A stretch of 64,000 nucleotides of DNA from Gammaproteobacteria bacterium RIFCSPHIGHO2_12_FULL_36_30 (GTDB taxonomy: Bacteria; Pseudomonadota; Gammaproteobacteria; Coxiellales; Coxiellaceae). The position numbers were made by a program, and so were the translations under genes. A model generated the notes under the pieces. It did not search any database and had not been told where the DNA came from. It worked only from the letters and a program-made list of their open reading frames with translations. The DNA lies in assembly GCA_001801815.1 (NCBI GenBank), contig MGXU01000007.1, positions 124,001 to 188,000 of the forward strand. The letters run 5' to 3'. Below are positions 50,850 through 59,152 of this stretch, piece after piece. Each line of letters begins with the position of its first letter. The stretch's first letter is position 1.

Positions 50850-52148
50850 ATGCCGCATCCCATTCCATCCACACCAGAACAACAAAAAATTCGTGCATTG
50901 TCAGATCGTTTAGTTGCATTGCAACAACCCATTCGTATTTTAGATGCGATTAAATGGGACGATGATATTAAAGCTGATTTTTTTAAAAATAAATTTGAAA
51001 AATTACCGAAAGTTGATGTGGAATATTATCAAAAGCATCCGCTGCCTTTTGATGCAGATGAATTAACTGCTCAATTTCATGCACTCATTCGTGAAATTAA
51101 AAATGACTTAGGGCAATTTACTGGCATTTCAAAAATTATGATTCGTTTATGTGAAGAATATTGCCAAGCCATTTTAATGATTAAATCTCGAGGAAAACCA
51201 CTGTTTTCAGAATTATCAATGGAATTATATGGCGCACCTGATGATGCATTTTATCCAAATGGTCCAAGATTAAGTGATTTAGGAACGTTGCTTGGAAAAA
51301 TTTTAGAAAATTTAGTAATAGAAATGGCATCAGATGCCGATGAAAAAAAATATTCTGCACAAGAAGCAGTGCAAATTTTACAATTTAAATTATCAGAATA
51401 TTTTCATCGCAATGATCATGTGACAGTTGCATTGGCTGATAATATTGTTGCGGACGCTTCAGCGGGTGCGGATTGTATTAAGCTTAATCGCAATGTGAAA
51501 TTCAGTGATCGTGATTTGCGTTATCTTGAAGTGCATGAGGGATGGGTGCATGTTGGCACAACATTAAATGGATTGGCACAGCCGATTTGTACTTTTTTGG
51601 CGAAAGGTTCACCTACATCCAGCATTACACAAGAAGGATTAGCGGTTACCGCAGAAATTTTTTCATTTTCATCTTATCCGACTCGCATGTTGAAAATTAC
51701 CAACCGAGTTCGCGCGTTAAATCTAGTACAATCGGGTGGAAATTTTATTGATGTATTTCGATTTTTTCGCGAACAAGGACGAAGTGAAGAGGAAAGTTAT
51801 CATTACAGTGTGCGTGTATTTCGCGGTAGCACACCAACAGGTGGACCATTTACAAAAGATTTATCTTACACAAAAGGATTTTTATTAATTTATAATTATA
51901 TTCGATTGGCGGTGCGCGCAGGATTAATTGATCGCGTACCCCTATTTTTTATAGGAAAAACACTGATCGAAGATATTCCAACGTTGCATGAATTAAAGCA
52001 ACAGGGATTAATTGAACCTGCACGTTATATTCCGCCACAATTTAAAGATTTGGCGGCATTGAGTTCGTGGATGGGATTTTCGCTATTTTTAAATCAATTT
52101 GATTTAGACGCAGTAGCATCGCATTATGGATATATTTTAAGAAAATAA
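50850..52148 (+). CDS. DUF1704/MATCAP-family metallopeptidase-like protein (QEGLA motif)
   Basis: 432 residues from ATG 50850 (GAGAAAATAAC upstream; an ATG at 50817 is also open). The metal site HEGWVHVGT (H-E-x3-H) is followed by SITQEGLAVTAEIF, the QEGLA motif of DUF1704 (PF08014, TIGR02421). Human members of this family (MATCAP) are tubulin tyrosine carboxypeptidases; the bacterial role is unknown. RFFREQGRSEEESYHYSVRVFRG and PFTKDLSYTKGFLLIYNYIR are further conserved blocks. Divergent from queF. Confidence 0.85.
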   Translation: MPHPIPSTPEQQKIRALSDRLVALQQPIRILDAIKWDDDIKADFFKNKFEKLPKVDVEYYQKHPLPFDADELTAQFHALIREIKNDLGQFTGISKIMIRLCEEYCQAILMIKSRGKPLFSELSMELYGAPDDAFYPNGPRLSDLGTLLGKILENLVIEMASDADEKKYSAQEAVQILQFKLSEYFHRNDHVTVALADNIVADASAGADCIKLNRNVKFSDRDLRYLEVHEGWVHVGTTLNGLAQPICTFLAKGSPTSSITQEGLAVTAEIFSFSSYPTRMLKITNRVRALNLVQSGGNFIDVFRFFREQGRSEEESYHYSVRVFRGSTPTGGPFTKDLSYTKGFLLIYNYIRLAVRAGLIDRVPLFFIGKTLIEDIPTLHELKQQGLIEPARYIPPQFKDLAALSSWMGFSLFLNQFDLDAVASHYGYILRK

Positions 52149-52169
52149 AGACGCGAAAACTCGCGTCTT
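52148..52169 (-). terminator. terminator shared by the DUF1704 gene and the 19-codon gene
   Basis: AAGACGCGA (52148-52156) pairs perfectly with TCGCGTCTT (52161-52169), 4-base loop. On the minus strand TATTTT follows, so it serves the small gene at 52176-52235; it overlaps the stop codon of the plus-strand gene. Confidence 0.75.
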
Positions 52170-52175
52170 AGAAAG

Positions 52176-52235
52176 TTATTTTTTCTGTTTTTTTCTTAAT
52201 TTTTTAGGACCGTGTGGACCTCTTCCTCTTGGCAT
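52176..52235 (-). CDS. probable 19-residue basic peptide
   Basis: The minus strand encodes MPRGRGPHGPKKLRKKQKK then TAA. Support: AAAGGT (52243-52248) is an excellent Shine-Dalgarno seven bases before the ATG; a promoter TTGATT (52291-52296), 17 bases, TTAAAT (52268-52273) lies upstream; a GC-rich hairpin terminator lies seven bases after the stop. The composition (11 of 19 Lys/Arg, plus Gly and Pro) recalls small ribosome-associated proteins such as Thx, but I cannot name a family. Confidence 0.6.
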   Translation of the reverse strand: MPRGRGPHGPKKLRKKQKK

Positions 52236-52346
52236 AATGCGCACCTTTAGTTTGTCTATCAGCGGCTATTTAACCGAGATTGTGTCGTAAAATCAATACA
52301 TTTCTGTACTGTTCTTTATGATGCTATACAATTAGTACATATATAT

Positions 52347-52373
52347 TATAATATATGCTACAATGTAGCTACA
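52347..52373 (+). promoter_or_regulatory. -10 region and operator of the DinJ/YafQ-type locus
   Basis: TATAAT (52347-52352) is followed by GCTACAATGTAGC (52357-52369, 13-base palindrome), overlapping TGTAGCTACA (52364-52373). Three TGTAG/CTACA half-sites in a row suit cooperative binding of a ribbon-helix-helix antitoxin. Confidence 0.6.
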
Positions 52374-52396
52374 AATACGAAAAAGAGGAATGACCA

Positions 52397-52654
52397 ATGA
52401 CTGATGCTGTTATTCGTGCGCGAATCGGTGCAAATATTAAAATAAAAGCCACAAAACTTTTTCACCATATGGGATTAAGTATGAGTGATGCAATTCGTTT
52501 ATTTCTTTATCAGAGTATTGCAGAAAAAGGATTACCATTTCATGTTAATATTCCAAATGAAAAAACAGCCACAACATTGAGAGAAATCAGAAAACATCCA
52601 AAACGACTCAAAAAAACATCTTTGAAACAATTAGAAAAGGATTGGAATGAGTAG
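52397..52654 (+). CDS. RelB/DinJ-family antitoxin
   Basis: 85 residues. AVIRARIGANIKIKATKLFHHMGLSMSDAIRLFLYQSIAEKGLPF is the ribbon-helix-helix and dimer part of RelB/DinJ, with a Lys-rich C-terminus wrapping the toxin. GAGGAA precedes the ATG. It overlaps the toxin gene by eight bases. Represses its own promoter by family. Confidence 0.92.
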   Translation: MTDAVIRARIGANIKIKATKLFHHMGLSMSDAIRLFLYQSIAEKGLPFHVNIPNEKTATTLREIRKHPKRLKKTSLKQLEKDWNE

Positions 52655-52931
52655 GGTTCGTGAGATTGTGAGATCAACTCAGTTTAAGCGGGATTTTAAA
52701 AAAATAAGCGCTTCAGGACGATATAGTGTTTCTGATTTTTTAGAGGTTGTGAATTTATTGGCGCACGATATTCCATTACCGCAAAAGAATCGAGATCACG
52801 CGCTGACTGGTGAATGGAAAGGTTTTCGTGAGTGCCACATTAAACCGGATTGGTTGCTTATTTATGAAAAACCACAAGGACAGTTGATATTGGTTTTAGC
52901 TCGCACTGGATCACATAGCGAATTATTTTAA
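52647..52931 (+). CDS. YafQ-family mRNA interferase toxin
   Basis: 94 residues. RSTQFKRDFKKISASGRY, HALTGEWKGFRECHIKPDWLLIY and LARTGSHSELF are the YafQ signature; the C-terminal His/Phe end (GSHSELF) carries the catalytic His and Phe region of E. coli YafQ, and H in HALTGEW and D in KPDW are also conserved. It cleaves mRNA at the ribosome, held by DinJ. All catalytic positions are present, so it should be active. Confidence 0.93.
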   Translation: MSRVREIVRSTQFKRDFKKISASGRYSVSDFLEVVNLLAHDIPLPQKNRDHALTGEWKGFRECHIKPDWLLIYEKPQGQLILVLARTGSHSELF

Positions 52932-52954
52932 TATTGTAATGATGGTGAAATTAC

Positions 52955-53665
52955 ATGGATATTTTTCAAATTATTATTAATCTCGGCACATTGACCCTGT
53001 TAGAAATTATTTTGGGGATCGACAATCTTGTATTTATTGCGATCGTTAGTAATCGTGTTGCAGAAACAAAACAAAAATCAGCAAGACAAATAGGATTAGC
53101 GCTCGCGCTGTTTGGTCGATTTGCGCTGCTGCTGATGATTATGTGGATTATTAAATTAAGTGCCCCGCTATTTGAAGTATTCTCAAAATCATTTTCAGGA
53201 CGTGATATTTTTATGATCGCGGGTGGTTTATTTTTATTGGTAAAAGCAACGTGGGAAATTCACGAAGAATTTCAGCCGGTAGAATCCTTACATTTTGGAA
53301 AACTAAAAAAACATATCAGCTTTATGTCAGCTATTATTCAAATTATTATTTTCGATATTATATTTTCATTAGACAGTATTTTAACTGCGGTCGGATTAAC
53401 GCAACATTTGTGGATTATGATGATTGCCATCACAATCGCTGTAATTATCATGTTAATTGCAAGTGAACCACTCAGTCGATTTATTAAAAATAATCCATCC
53501 ATTAAAATGTTGGCGTTAAGCTTCCTATTATTAATCGGAACTGTATTGGTTGCTGATGGTTTTGGTTATGTCATTCCAAAAGGATATATTTATTTCGCCA
53601 TTTTCTTCTCGCTTTTTTTGGAAGGGCTCAATACATATCGCTCGCGGCGAGCTAGAAAAAAATAA
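52955..53665 (+). CDS. TerC-family integral membrane protein
   Basis: 236 residues, seven hydrophobic segments. LEIILGIDNLVFIAIVSNRV (about 15-34) and IIQIIIFDIIFSLDSILTAVG carry the paired Asp residues of TerC/YoaE proteins. Recent work links TerC-type proteins to manganese or other metal handling at the membrane; the original association is tellurite resistance. Starts 23 bases after the yafQ-like gene but is probably unrelated to it. Confidence 0.9.
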   Translation: MDIFQIIINLGTLTLLEIILGIDNLVFIAIVSNRVAETKQKSARQIGLALALFGRFALLLMIMWIIKLSAPLFEVFSKSFSGRDIFMIAGGLFLLVKATWEIHEEFQPVESLHFGKLKKHISFMSAIIQIIIFDIIFSLDSILTAVGLTQHLWIMMIAITIAVIIMLIASEPLSRFIKNNPSIKMLALSFLLLIGTVLVADGFGYVIPKGYIYFAIFFSLFLEGLNTYRSRRARKK

Positions 53666-53687
53666 TTTAAAGTGTTTAACTTTCTCA

Positions 53688-54377
53688 TTATTTTAAAAAC
53701 GTTACTTTTCCAGTGCGCAAATGGTACATTGCACCAACAATTTTTACTTGATCTGTTTTTACTAACTCTTGAATTAATGGGCTTTGCATTGGAATTAATT
53801 TAACAACACGTTTTACGTTATCTTCCGCAGCCGCATTAATAAATTTTGAATTATTACATTCTTTTTTTCCAAATGTTTTTGTTGCATCAGAAATTGCGGG
53901 TTGAATTTTATTAAGCAACTGTGTGAGGTGTCCGAGTTCTACTTTTTCACATGCACCTTTAACTGCGCCGCATGAGCCATGTCCCAACACAACAATTAAT
54001 TTTGCACCAGTAACTTTTGTTGCATATTCCATTCCTGCCAATACATCTTTATCAATTACATTTGCTGCAACACGCGTTACAAAAATATTCCCAACATTTT
54101 GATCAAAAATAATTTCAGGTGGAACGCGTGAATCAATACAACTTAATATAATAGCGATGGGATGTTGTGATTGCGCTGTTGACTCAGCATGTTCTAAAAA
54201 ATCAATTTTATGTTGCTTCTGATTTACAAAACGCTCATTACCACGTATTAAACGTTGCAGCGCATCATCAGGTGTGAATTTTTTTTGAATGGTTTTGGTA
54301 ACAAGTGGTGTATGCACTTCTGCTAAAATTGCAGAACAATTCACTATTAAGAAAAATAAAAATAAAATCCGTTTCAT
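53688..54377 (-). CDS. periplasmic beta-class carbonic anhydrase
   Basis: 229 residues with a signal peptide (MKRILFLFFLIVNCSAILA), then the beta-CA core: LSCIDSRVPPEIIFDQ (zinc Cys and the Asp-Arg dyad) and VLGHGSCGAVKGACE (zinc His and Cys). It interconverts CO2 and bicarbonate, here predicted in the periplasm, which is less usual than cytoplasmic beta-CAs. AAGGA precedes the ATG. Divergent from the alcohol dehydrogenase gene. Confidence 0.93.
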   Translation of the reverse strand: MKRILFLFFLIVNCSAILAEVHTPLVTKTIQKKFTPDDALQRLIRGNERFVNQKQHKIDFLEHAESTAQSQHPIAIILSCIDSRVPPEIIFDQNVGNIFVTRVAANVIDKDVLAGMEYATKVTGAKLIVVLGHGSCGAVKGACEKVELGHLTQLLNKIQPAISDATKTFGKKECNNSKFINAAAEDNVKRVVKLIPMQSPLIQELVKTDQVKIVGAMYHLRTGKVTFLK

Positions 54378-54444
54378 CGTCCATTCCTTTTTTTCAGCGT
54401 TTCATCCATGTTACCATGTTAAAAAAATAAATGAGGAAAATAAA

Positions 54445-55449
54445 ATGACTATTCACGCATATGCAGCATATCATGCTAAAAGATCATTAAAACCATTTGA
54501 ATATACGCCGAATGCAATATCTGCCGATGAAGTTGAAGTTGCTGTAACGCATTGCGGAATTTGTCATAGTGATGTGCACTTGGTGGATAATGATTGGAAT
54601 ATTTCTGAATTTCCGCTTGTGCCAGGACATGAAATTATTGGAAATGTTGTTGCAATGGGATCAAAAGTTTCAGAATTTAAAATGGGTCAGCGCGTTGGAA
54701 TTGGTTGGCAATGTTTTAGTTGTTTAGAATGCGATTCATGTCGTCGCGGTGAAGAAAATTTATGTACTAAATCACAAGGTGTTGCTGTGCGACATTATGG
54801 CGGATTTGCAGATCGCGTTCGATCACATGCGCGTTTTGTTTTTTCAATCCCAGAAAAATTATCATCTGAAAATGCTGCGCCATTATTGTGTGGTGGTGTG
54901 ACAGTGTATTCGCCGTTTCGTATTTATAATGTAAAACCCTACATGAAAGTGGGTGTTATTGGCATCGGCGGATTGGGACATTTAGCATTGCAATTTGCAA
55001 ATGCATTTGGATATGAAGTCACTGCATTTTCACATGATGCAAGCAAAGAATCAGAAGCAAAAGAATTTGGCGCGCATCATTTTGTGAATTCAAAAGATGA
55101 TGATGCACTTGACGCACATCAAAATACATTTAATTTTATTTTATCAACTGCAGATGCTGCTTTAAATTGGCAAAAATATGTTTCACTATTACGCGCACAT
55201 GGAAAATTATGTTTTGTCGGTGCAGCAGGTTCAGTCACTGTTGCAATTGGATCTTTAATTCACGGCGATAAATCTGTTTGTGGTAGTGTAATTGGTGGAC
55301 CACTCATGATTAAAGAAATGCTGGATTTTGCGGCACGTCATGATATTCATGCAAAAACACAATTGATGCCGATGAGCGATGCATCCAATGCACTTGATTT
55401 GGTGCGACATAATAAAGCGCGGTATCGGATTGTGTTGGAAAATAAATAA
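54445..55449 (+). CDS. zinc-dependent NAD(P) alcohol dehydrogenase (YahK/CAD type)
   Basis: 334 residues. HCGICHSDVHLVDNDW (catalytic zinc Cys), PGHEIIGNVVAMGSKV (His), the structural zinc cysteines in QCFSCLECDSCRRGEENLC, and the Rossmann motif GVIGIGGLGHLALQFANAFG. The set identifies the cinnamyl-alcohol-dehydrogenase/YahK branch, which reduces a broad range of aldehydes with NADPH. ATG 54445 follows GAGGAAAA. It overlaps the next gene by one base. Confidence 0.93.
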   Translation: MTIHAYAAYHAKRSLKPFEYTPNAISADEVEVAVTHCGICHSDVHLVDNDWNISEFPLVPGHEIIGNVVAMGSKVSEFKMGQRVGIGWQCFSCLECDSCRRGEENLCTKSQGVAVRHYGGFADRVRSHARFVFSIPEKLSSENAAPLLCGGVTVYSPFRIYNVKPYMKVGVIGIGGLGHLALQFANAFGYEVTAFSHDASKESEAKEFGAHHFVNSKDDDALDAHQNTFNFILSTADAALNWQKYVSLLRAHGKLCFVGAAGSVTVAIGSLIHGDKSVCGSVIGGPLMIKEMLDFAARHDIHAKTQLMPMSDASNALDLVRHNKARYRIVLENK

Positions 55450-55712
55450 TGTTGCATTATGTTTATATGATTGAATGTGTGAACGGTAGTTATTACACGG
55501 GATATACAATAGATGTTACGCGACGTTATCAAGAACATGTCGCCGGCAGTTCAAAATCAAAATACACACGTGCATTTCCACCGAAAAAATTAGTGGCTGT
55601 TTGGAAATTTAAAAATAAATCGGAGGCGTTGCGATTTGAATTAGAAATAAAAGCGTTGACGAAAGTGGAAAAGGAAAAGATTGTTAAAAGCGTTTCAGAA
55701 GTCGAGCACTAG
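55449..55712 (+). CDS. GIY-YIG domain protein (YhbQ type)
   Basis: 87 residues: YVYMIECVNGSYYTGYTIDV with the GIY-YIG-like YVYMI...YYTGYT pair, then RRYQEHVAGSSKSKYTRAF and FELEIKALTKVEKEKIV. Small stand-alone GIY-YIG proteins are predicted nucleases related to UvrC/SLX1; function of YhbQ members is poorly known. TAATG overlap with the dehydrogenase gene suggests one transcript. Confidence 0.9.
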   Translation: MLHYVYMIECVNGSYYTGYTIDVTRRYQEHVAGSSKSKYTRAFPPKKLVAVWKFKNKSEALRFELEIKALTKVEKEKIVKSVSEVEH

Positions 55713-57040
55713 CGAAGTGCGAAACCAGAAAAGTTTTCTGATGGAAATTTAATGTTGGTTTTTGTGGTTGGTAAATGCAAATAGTATTTTCGAATCTTGT
55801 GATTTATTTTATTCACTAGAATTGCTAAATCACCATTTCCACCATTACTTTGTGCAACCGCAATAATGACATGTTCACTCGGTATCCAAACATAATGTGT
55901 GTTATAGGCAATGGTTGCACCAGCATACCACCACATTTTTCCAATGCCAGGTTCGTAACTTAATCCTAAACCCATTGCATAACATGCAGAGCTTGATGTA
56001 GGTAAGCATTGTGTTGCAATGTTTGTTACTGGTTTTCCATTTATTGTTTGTACAGCATTTTGCTCAAGATTTAAATGCGAAACGGGTGTGGGTGAAAACA
56101 CAGGCGTTACCAATTTGTTATGATATAAAGCGTTAGTTAATCGAGCGAGTGTATTCATGTTACCAACTAAAGCGCCAGCACTTGCAGCCCATGATAAATT
56201 ATCATCCGTTAAATCAGCCCATTCACTTTGCCAAAAAGGTATATGATGTTTGTTATTAAAATATCCATGAAACATATTGTGAAGTATTTCCGCATTATTA
56301 TTTTTTATAAAATAATGCACGTAAATATTATTGTTTGATGCGCGAAAGGGATTAAAAATATATTGATTAAGTGCTTGATGAAAAGTTAAGCCGGTATAAT
56401 GTTCGACAATTAATCCTAAAATAATATAATTCGTGTTTGAATAATACCACGCTGTTCCTGCAGGAAAACAACCCTGAGAGGCTGTGCAACCTTTGTTTGT
56501 TCTCGCGGCAGCTATATCAACCAAACTTCTCATTGAATTCATTTTTTTGGGATTATAAATACTGATACTATCGCTAGTATAACTTGAAATTCCACTTGTC
56601 ATATTCATTAATTGAATTAACGTAATATTTTTCCACGATTGTGGCCATGGATCATTTGCATTTTTTATAAAATGTTCTGGCAACACTTCTTGCAAAGTAT
56701 CATGCACATTTAAATCACCATCTTGCTGCAATTTAAAAATTAACAATGATGTATATTCTTTTGTAACCGATCCCCATTGCATCATCATTTGTGTTGTTGC
56801 TGGATTTGATTTGCCAAAACGTTGTGTGCCAACAACATAATCGCGCGGCTTATTTTCACCAGGTAATAACACACTTAATTGCACACCAGATAAATGCGAG
56901 CTCATTTTATTTTGTGTTAAAAATTGTTGAATGGTGTTTTGTAGTTGCATATCCAATGGATCTGCAAATATCGTCGTTGCAAAAAAGCCAAATGCAACAA
57001 TCAACAATATTTTCATAATCATTTTCATAAAACGTTTCAT
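55709..57040 (-). CDS. secreted serine hydrolase (class C beta-lactamase fold)
   Basis: 443 residues with a signal peptide (MKILLIVAFGFFATTIFA at about 9-26; ATG 57040 or 57028). SVTK nucleophile motif (in MQWGSVTKEYTSLLIFKLQ), YSNTN second motif, and a late WWYAGATIAYNTHYVWIP in place of KTG. PF00144 fold acting on peptides or esters in the periplasm. Shares LIQLMNMTSGI and the NTNYIILG block with the paralogue at 36865-38079. A pair of cysteines (CTASQGCFPAG) is specific to this copy. Confidence 0.85.
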   Translation of the reverse strand: MKRFMKMIMKILLIVAFGFFATTIFADPLDMQLQNTIQQFLTQNKMSSHLSGVQLSVLLPGENKPRDYVVGTQRFGKSNPATTQMMMQWGSVTKEYTSLLIFKLQQDGDLNVHDTLQEVLPEHFIKNANDPWPQSWKNITLIQLMNMTSGISSYTSDSISIYNPKKMNSMRSLVDIAAARTNKGCTASQGCFPAGTAWYYSNTNYIILGLIVEHYTGLTFHQALNQYIFNPFRASNNNIYVHYFIKNNNAEILHNMFHGYFNNKHHIPFWQSEWADLTDDNLSWAASAGALVGNMNTLARLTNALYHNKLVTPVFSPTPVSHLNLEQNAVQTINGKPVTNIATQCLPTSSSACYAMGLGLSYEPGIGKMWWYAGATIAYNTHYVWIPSEHVIIAVAQSNGGNGDLAILVNKINHKIRKYYLHLPTTKTNIKFPSENFSGFALR

Positions 57041-57266
57041 TTATACGATTCGCTATTATTCTTGAAGACAGACCGAGACGTCCATTTGATTGTCATTGAG
57101 CAATGAGTGCAAAATTTAACCTATTTTGATTTGAAATACAACAAACTATTTTTAAAATAGTTTATGACCAACAATAATAAAATTATTGTTTATCAATATG
57201 TTGTTGAAATATTATGTGAGTGAAAAAGGTAGGGTTATCAAAACAAGAGTATTGATTGGCATATAT

Positions 57267-57322
57267 TTGACATAATCCGTCAATAATTATATATTATATA
57301 TAATTATTGACGGATTATGTCA
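57267..57322 (+). promoter_or_regulatory. promoter embedded in a 55-bp perfect palindrome before the AbiE locus
   Basis: 57268-57322 is a perfect palindrome: 27-base arms around one central base (57295), beginning TGACATAATCCGTCAATAAT. It contains TTGACA (57267-57272), 17 bases, TATATT (57290-57295) and ends one base before the ATG at 57324. Transcripts would start inside the right arm. AbiEi proteins are known to repress by binding inverted repeats at their promoter, so this is the likely operator. Confidence 0.85.
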
Positions 57323-57323
57323 T

Positions 57324-58136
57324 ATGTCTACTAAAGCACAACAATTTTTTTTTCAACACCCGATTTTTAGTTTTAAACAATTTGTTAGGGCAATGCAGCA
57401 TTCAGAAAATACCTGTAGTGTGATGTTGAATCATCATTTAAAGACCGGGAATATTGTTCGCATCAAACAAAGTTTATATGCCGCTATTCCATCTGGAGCT
57501 AATCCTCAAAAATTTTCCATTGATCCTTACAGCATTATCAGTAATCTTTGCAACGATGCTTTAATTGCTTATCATACTGCTTTGCAATTCCATGGTCTTG
57601 CATATTCATTCCACTTCCAACATATATTTCAAACGACTAAAGAAATACGCAGTTTTCAATTTCGACAAGATAGATTTAAAGTCACGCAATTTTCAAAATT
57701 CCTACCAAAATCAAAATATTTTATTTTTTCAGAAAAAATAGATCATCATGGTTTTTTAATTCGTGTTACTAATATTGAACGCACAATAGTAGATACACTG
57801 GATCGTATTAATTTAAGTGGTGGGTTAGAAGAAGTGTGGCGCTCATTGCAGAATATTCAAAGTGCCAATGTGAAAAATATTATTGACTATGCTATTTTAT
57901 TAAAAAATTCGACAACAATCGCAAAAGTTGGATTGTATTTACGACTACATCAAAAGCAATGGGCAATATCAGAAAAATATTTTGAAAAATTAAAAAAATA
58001 TTTGCCACAATCGGTACATTATCTAGATCGTAATCATAGAATAAATGGAAAATTTATTAAAGAATGGCATATAGTTGTACCCAATGAATTAATGAATGAA
58101 CAATGGGAAGAAATTCTCGATATGAGTGACATATGA
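57324..58136 (+). CDS. AbiEi-type antitoxin/repressor of a type IV TA system
   Basis: 270 residues. N-terminal winged helix FFQHPIFSFKQFVRAMQHSE then MLNHHLKTGNIVRIKQSLYAAIP, followed by DPYSIISNLCNDALIAYHTALQFHGL and IERTIVDTLDRINLSGGLEEV, as in AbiEi (COG5340) proteins. It represses the operon and counteracts the nucleotidyltransferase AbiEii without direct binding. Overlaps abiEii by ATGA. Codon content and low GC are like the surroundings. Confidence 0.88.
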   Translation: MSTKAQQFFFQHPIFSFKQFVRAMQHSENTCSVMLNHHLKTGNIVRIKQSLYAAIPSGANPQKFSIDPYSIISNLCNDALIAYHTALQFHGLAYSFHFQHIFQTTKEIRSFQFRQDRFKVTQFSKFLPKSKYFIFSEKIDHHGFLIRVTNIERTIVDTLDRINLSGGLEEVWRSLQNIQSANVKNIIDYAILLKNSTTIAKVGLYLRLHQKQWAISEKYFEKLKKYLPQSVHYLDRNHRINGKFIKEWHIVVPNELMNEQWEEILDMSDI

Positions 58137-59110
58137 ACATTTCAAAAGAAACATTATTAGCTGAATCCAATCGAGCAGGTTTTCGAGCAGAAATTTTAGA
58201 AAAAGTAATTCGTCTCATAGATCTATTAAACGCGTTCTCAAACGATATTTTTTTAAAATCACGTATCGCATTAAAAGGCGGAACCGCGTTAAACTTATTT
58301 TATTTTGATTTACCAAGACTCAGTGTGGATATTGATTTAAATTATATTGGCAATATTCATCGTGAACAAATGCTCTTAGAAAAACCAAAATTAATATCAA
58401 CGATTGAAAAAATTTGTAGTGATAAAAAATATAAAACACTGCGCCAACCCAGTGAACATGCTGGTGGAAAATGGGTCTTAAGTTATAAAAGCAAACTCAT
58501 TCAACAAGGCCAACTGGAAATTGATTTAAATTTTATTTCGCGCGTATCTTTATGGAAAGTGACCCACCTTAATTCTATTCAAATCGGGAATTACCAAGCC
58601 AATAAAATTCCTGTTTTAGATTATTACGATTTAATAGGTGGGAAGTTATCTGCTTTGTTTTCCAGACATAAAAGTAGAGATTTATTTGATACCTATACTA
58701 TTTTTACCCATTCTAAAAAATTAGATATGGAAAAAATGAAGTGTGCATTTTTAATTTATGGCGCTGCATCCAGAACAGATATCAGAAAAATTTCGCTTGA
58801 TCACCTGAATTTTGATGCCAATGAATTAAAAAATATGTTGCTGCCCGTGTTAAGAAACGAAGAGATAAAAGAAGCAAAAAATTTAAAATCATGGGCTAAA
58901 AAATTAATAAATATCTGTAAAGAAAATCTTTCTGATATTATTGCTTTTAATCATAACGAATTAGATTTTTTAACAAATGTTATTGATCATGGAAAAATAA
59001 TACCGGAATTGATTACAAAAGATAAAAATATTATAAATGCAATTCATATGCATCCTGTGTTGTTATGGAAAATAATAAATGTAAAAAAATATAATAATAC
59101 AAGAGAATAA
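58133..59110 (+). CDS. AbiEii nucleotidyltransferase toxin
   Basis: 325 residues. SRIALKGGTALNLFYFDLPR then LSVDIDLNYIG give the GGTxL...DID metal and nucleotide motifs of AbiEii/AbiGii (PF08843). KWVLSYKS and LEIDLNFISRVSLW and a PVLDYYDLIGGKLSALFSRHKSRDLFD block complete the family pattern. By analogy to AbiEii and MenT it would block growth by nucleotide transfer, possibly to tRNA, and abort phage infection. Intact, unlike the copy at 48235-49179. Confidence 0.9.
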   Translation: MNISKETLLAESNRAGFRAEILEKVIRLIDLLNAFSNDIFLKSRIALKGGTALNLFYFDLPRLSVDIDLNYIGNIHREQMLLEKPKLISTIEKICSDKKYKTLRQPSEHAGGKWVLSYKSKLIQQGQLEIDLNFISRVSLWKVTHLNSIQIGNYQANKIPVLDYYDLIGGKLSALFSRHKSRDLFDTYTIFTHSKKLDMEKMKCAFLIYGAASRTDIRKISLDHLNFDANELKNMLLPVLRNEEIKEAKNLKSWAKKLINICKENLSDIIAFNHNELDFLTNVIDHGKIIPELITKDKNIINAIHMHPVLLWKIINVKKYNNTRE

Positions 59111-59152
59111 ATGATCTATACTTATCGACTCGCTGACGCTCGCAGCTCCCTG

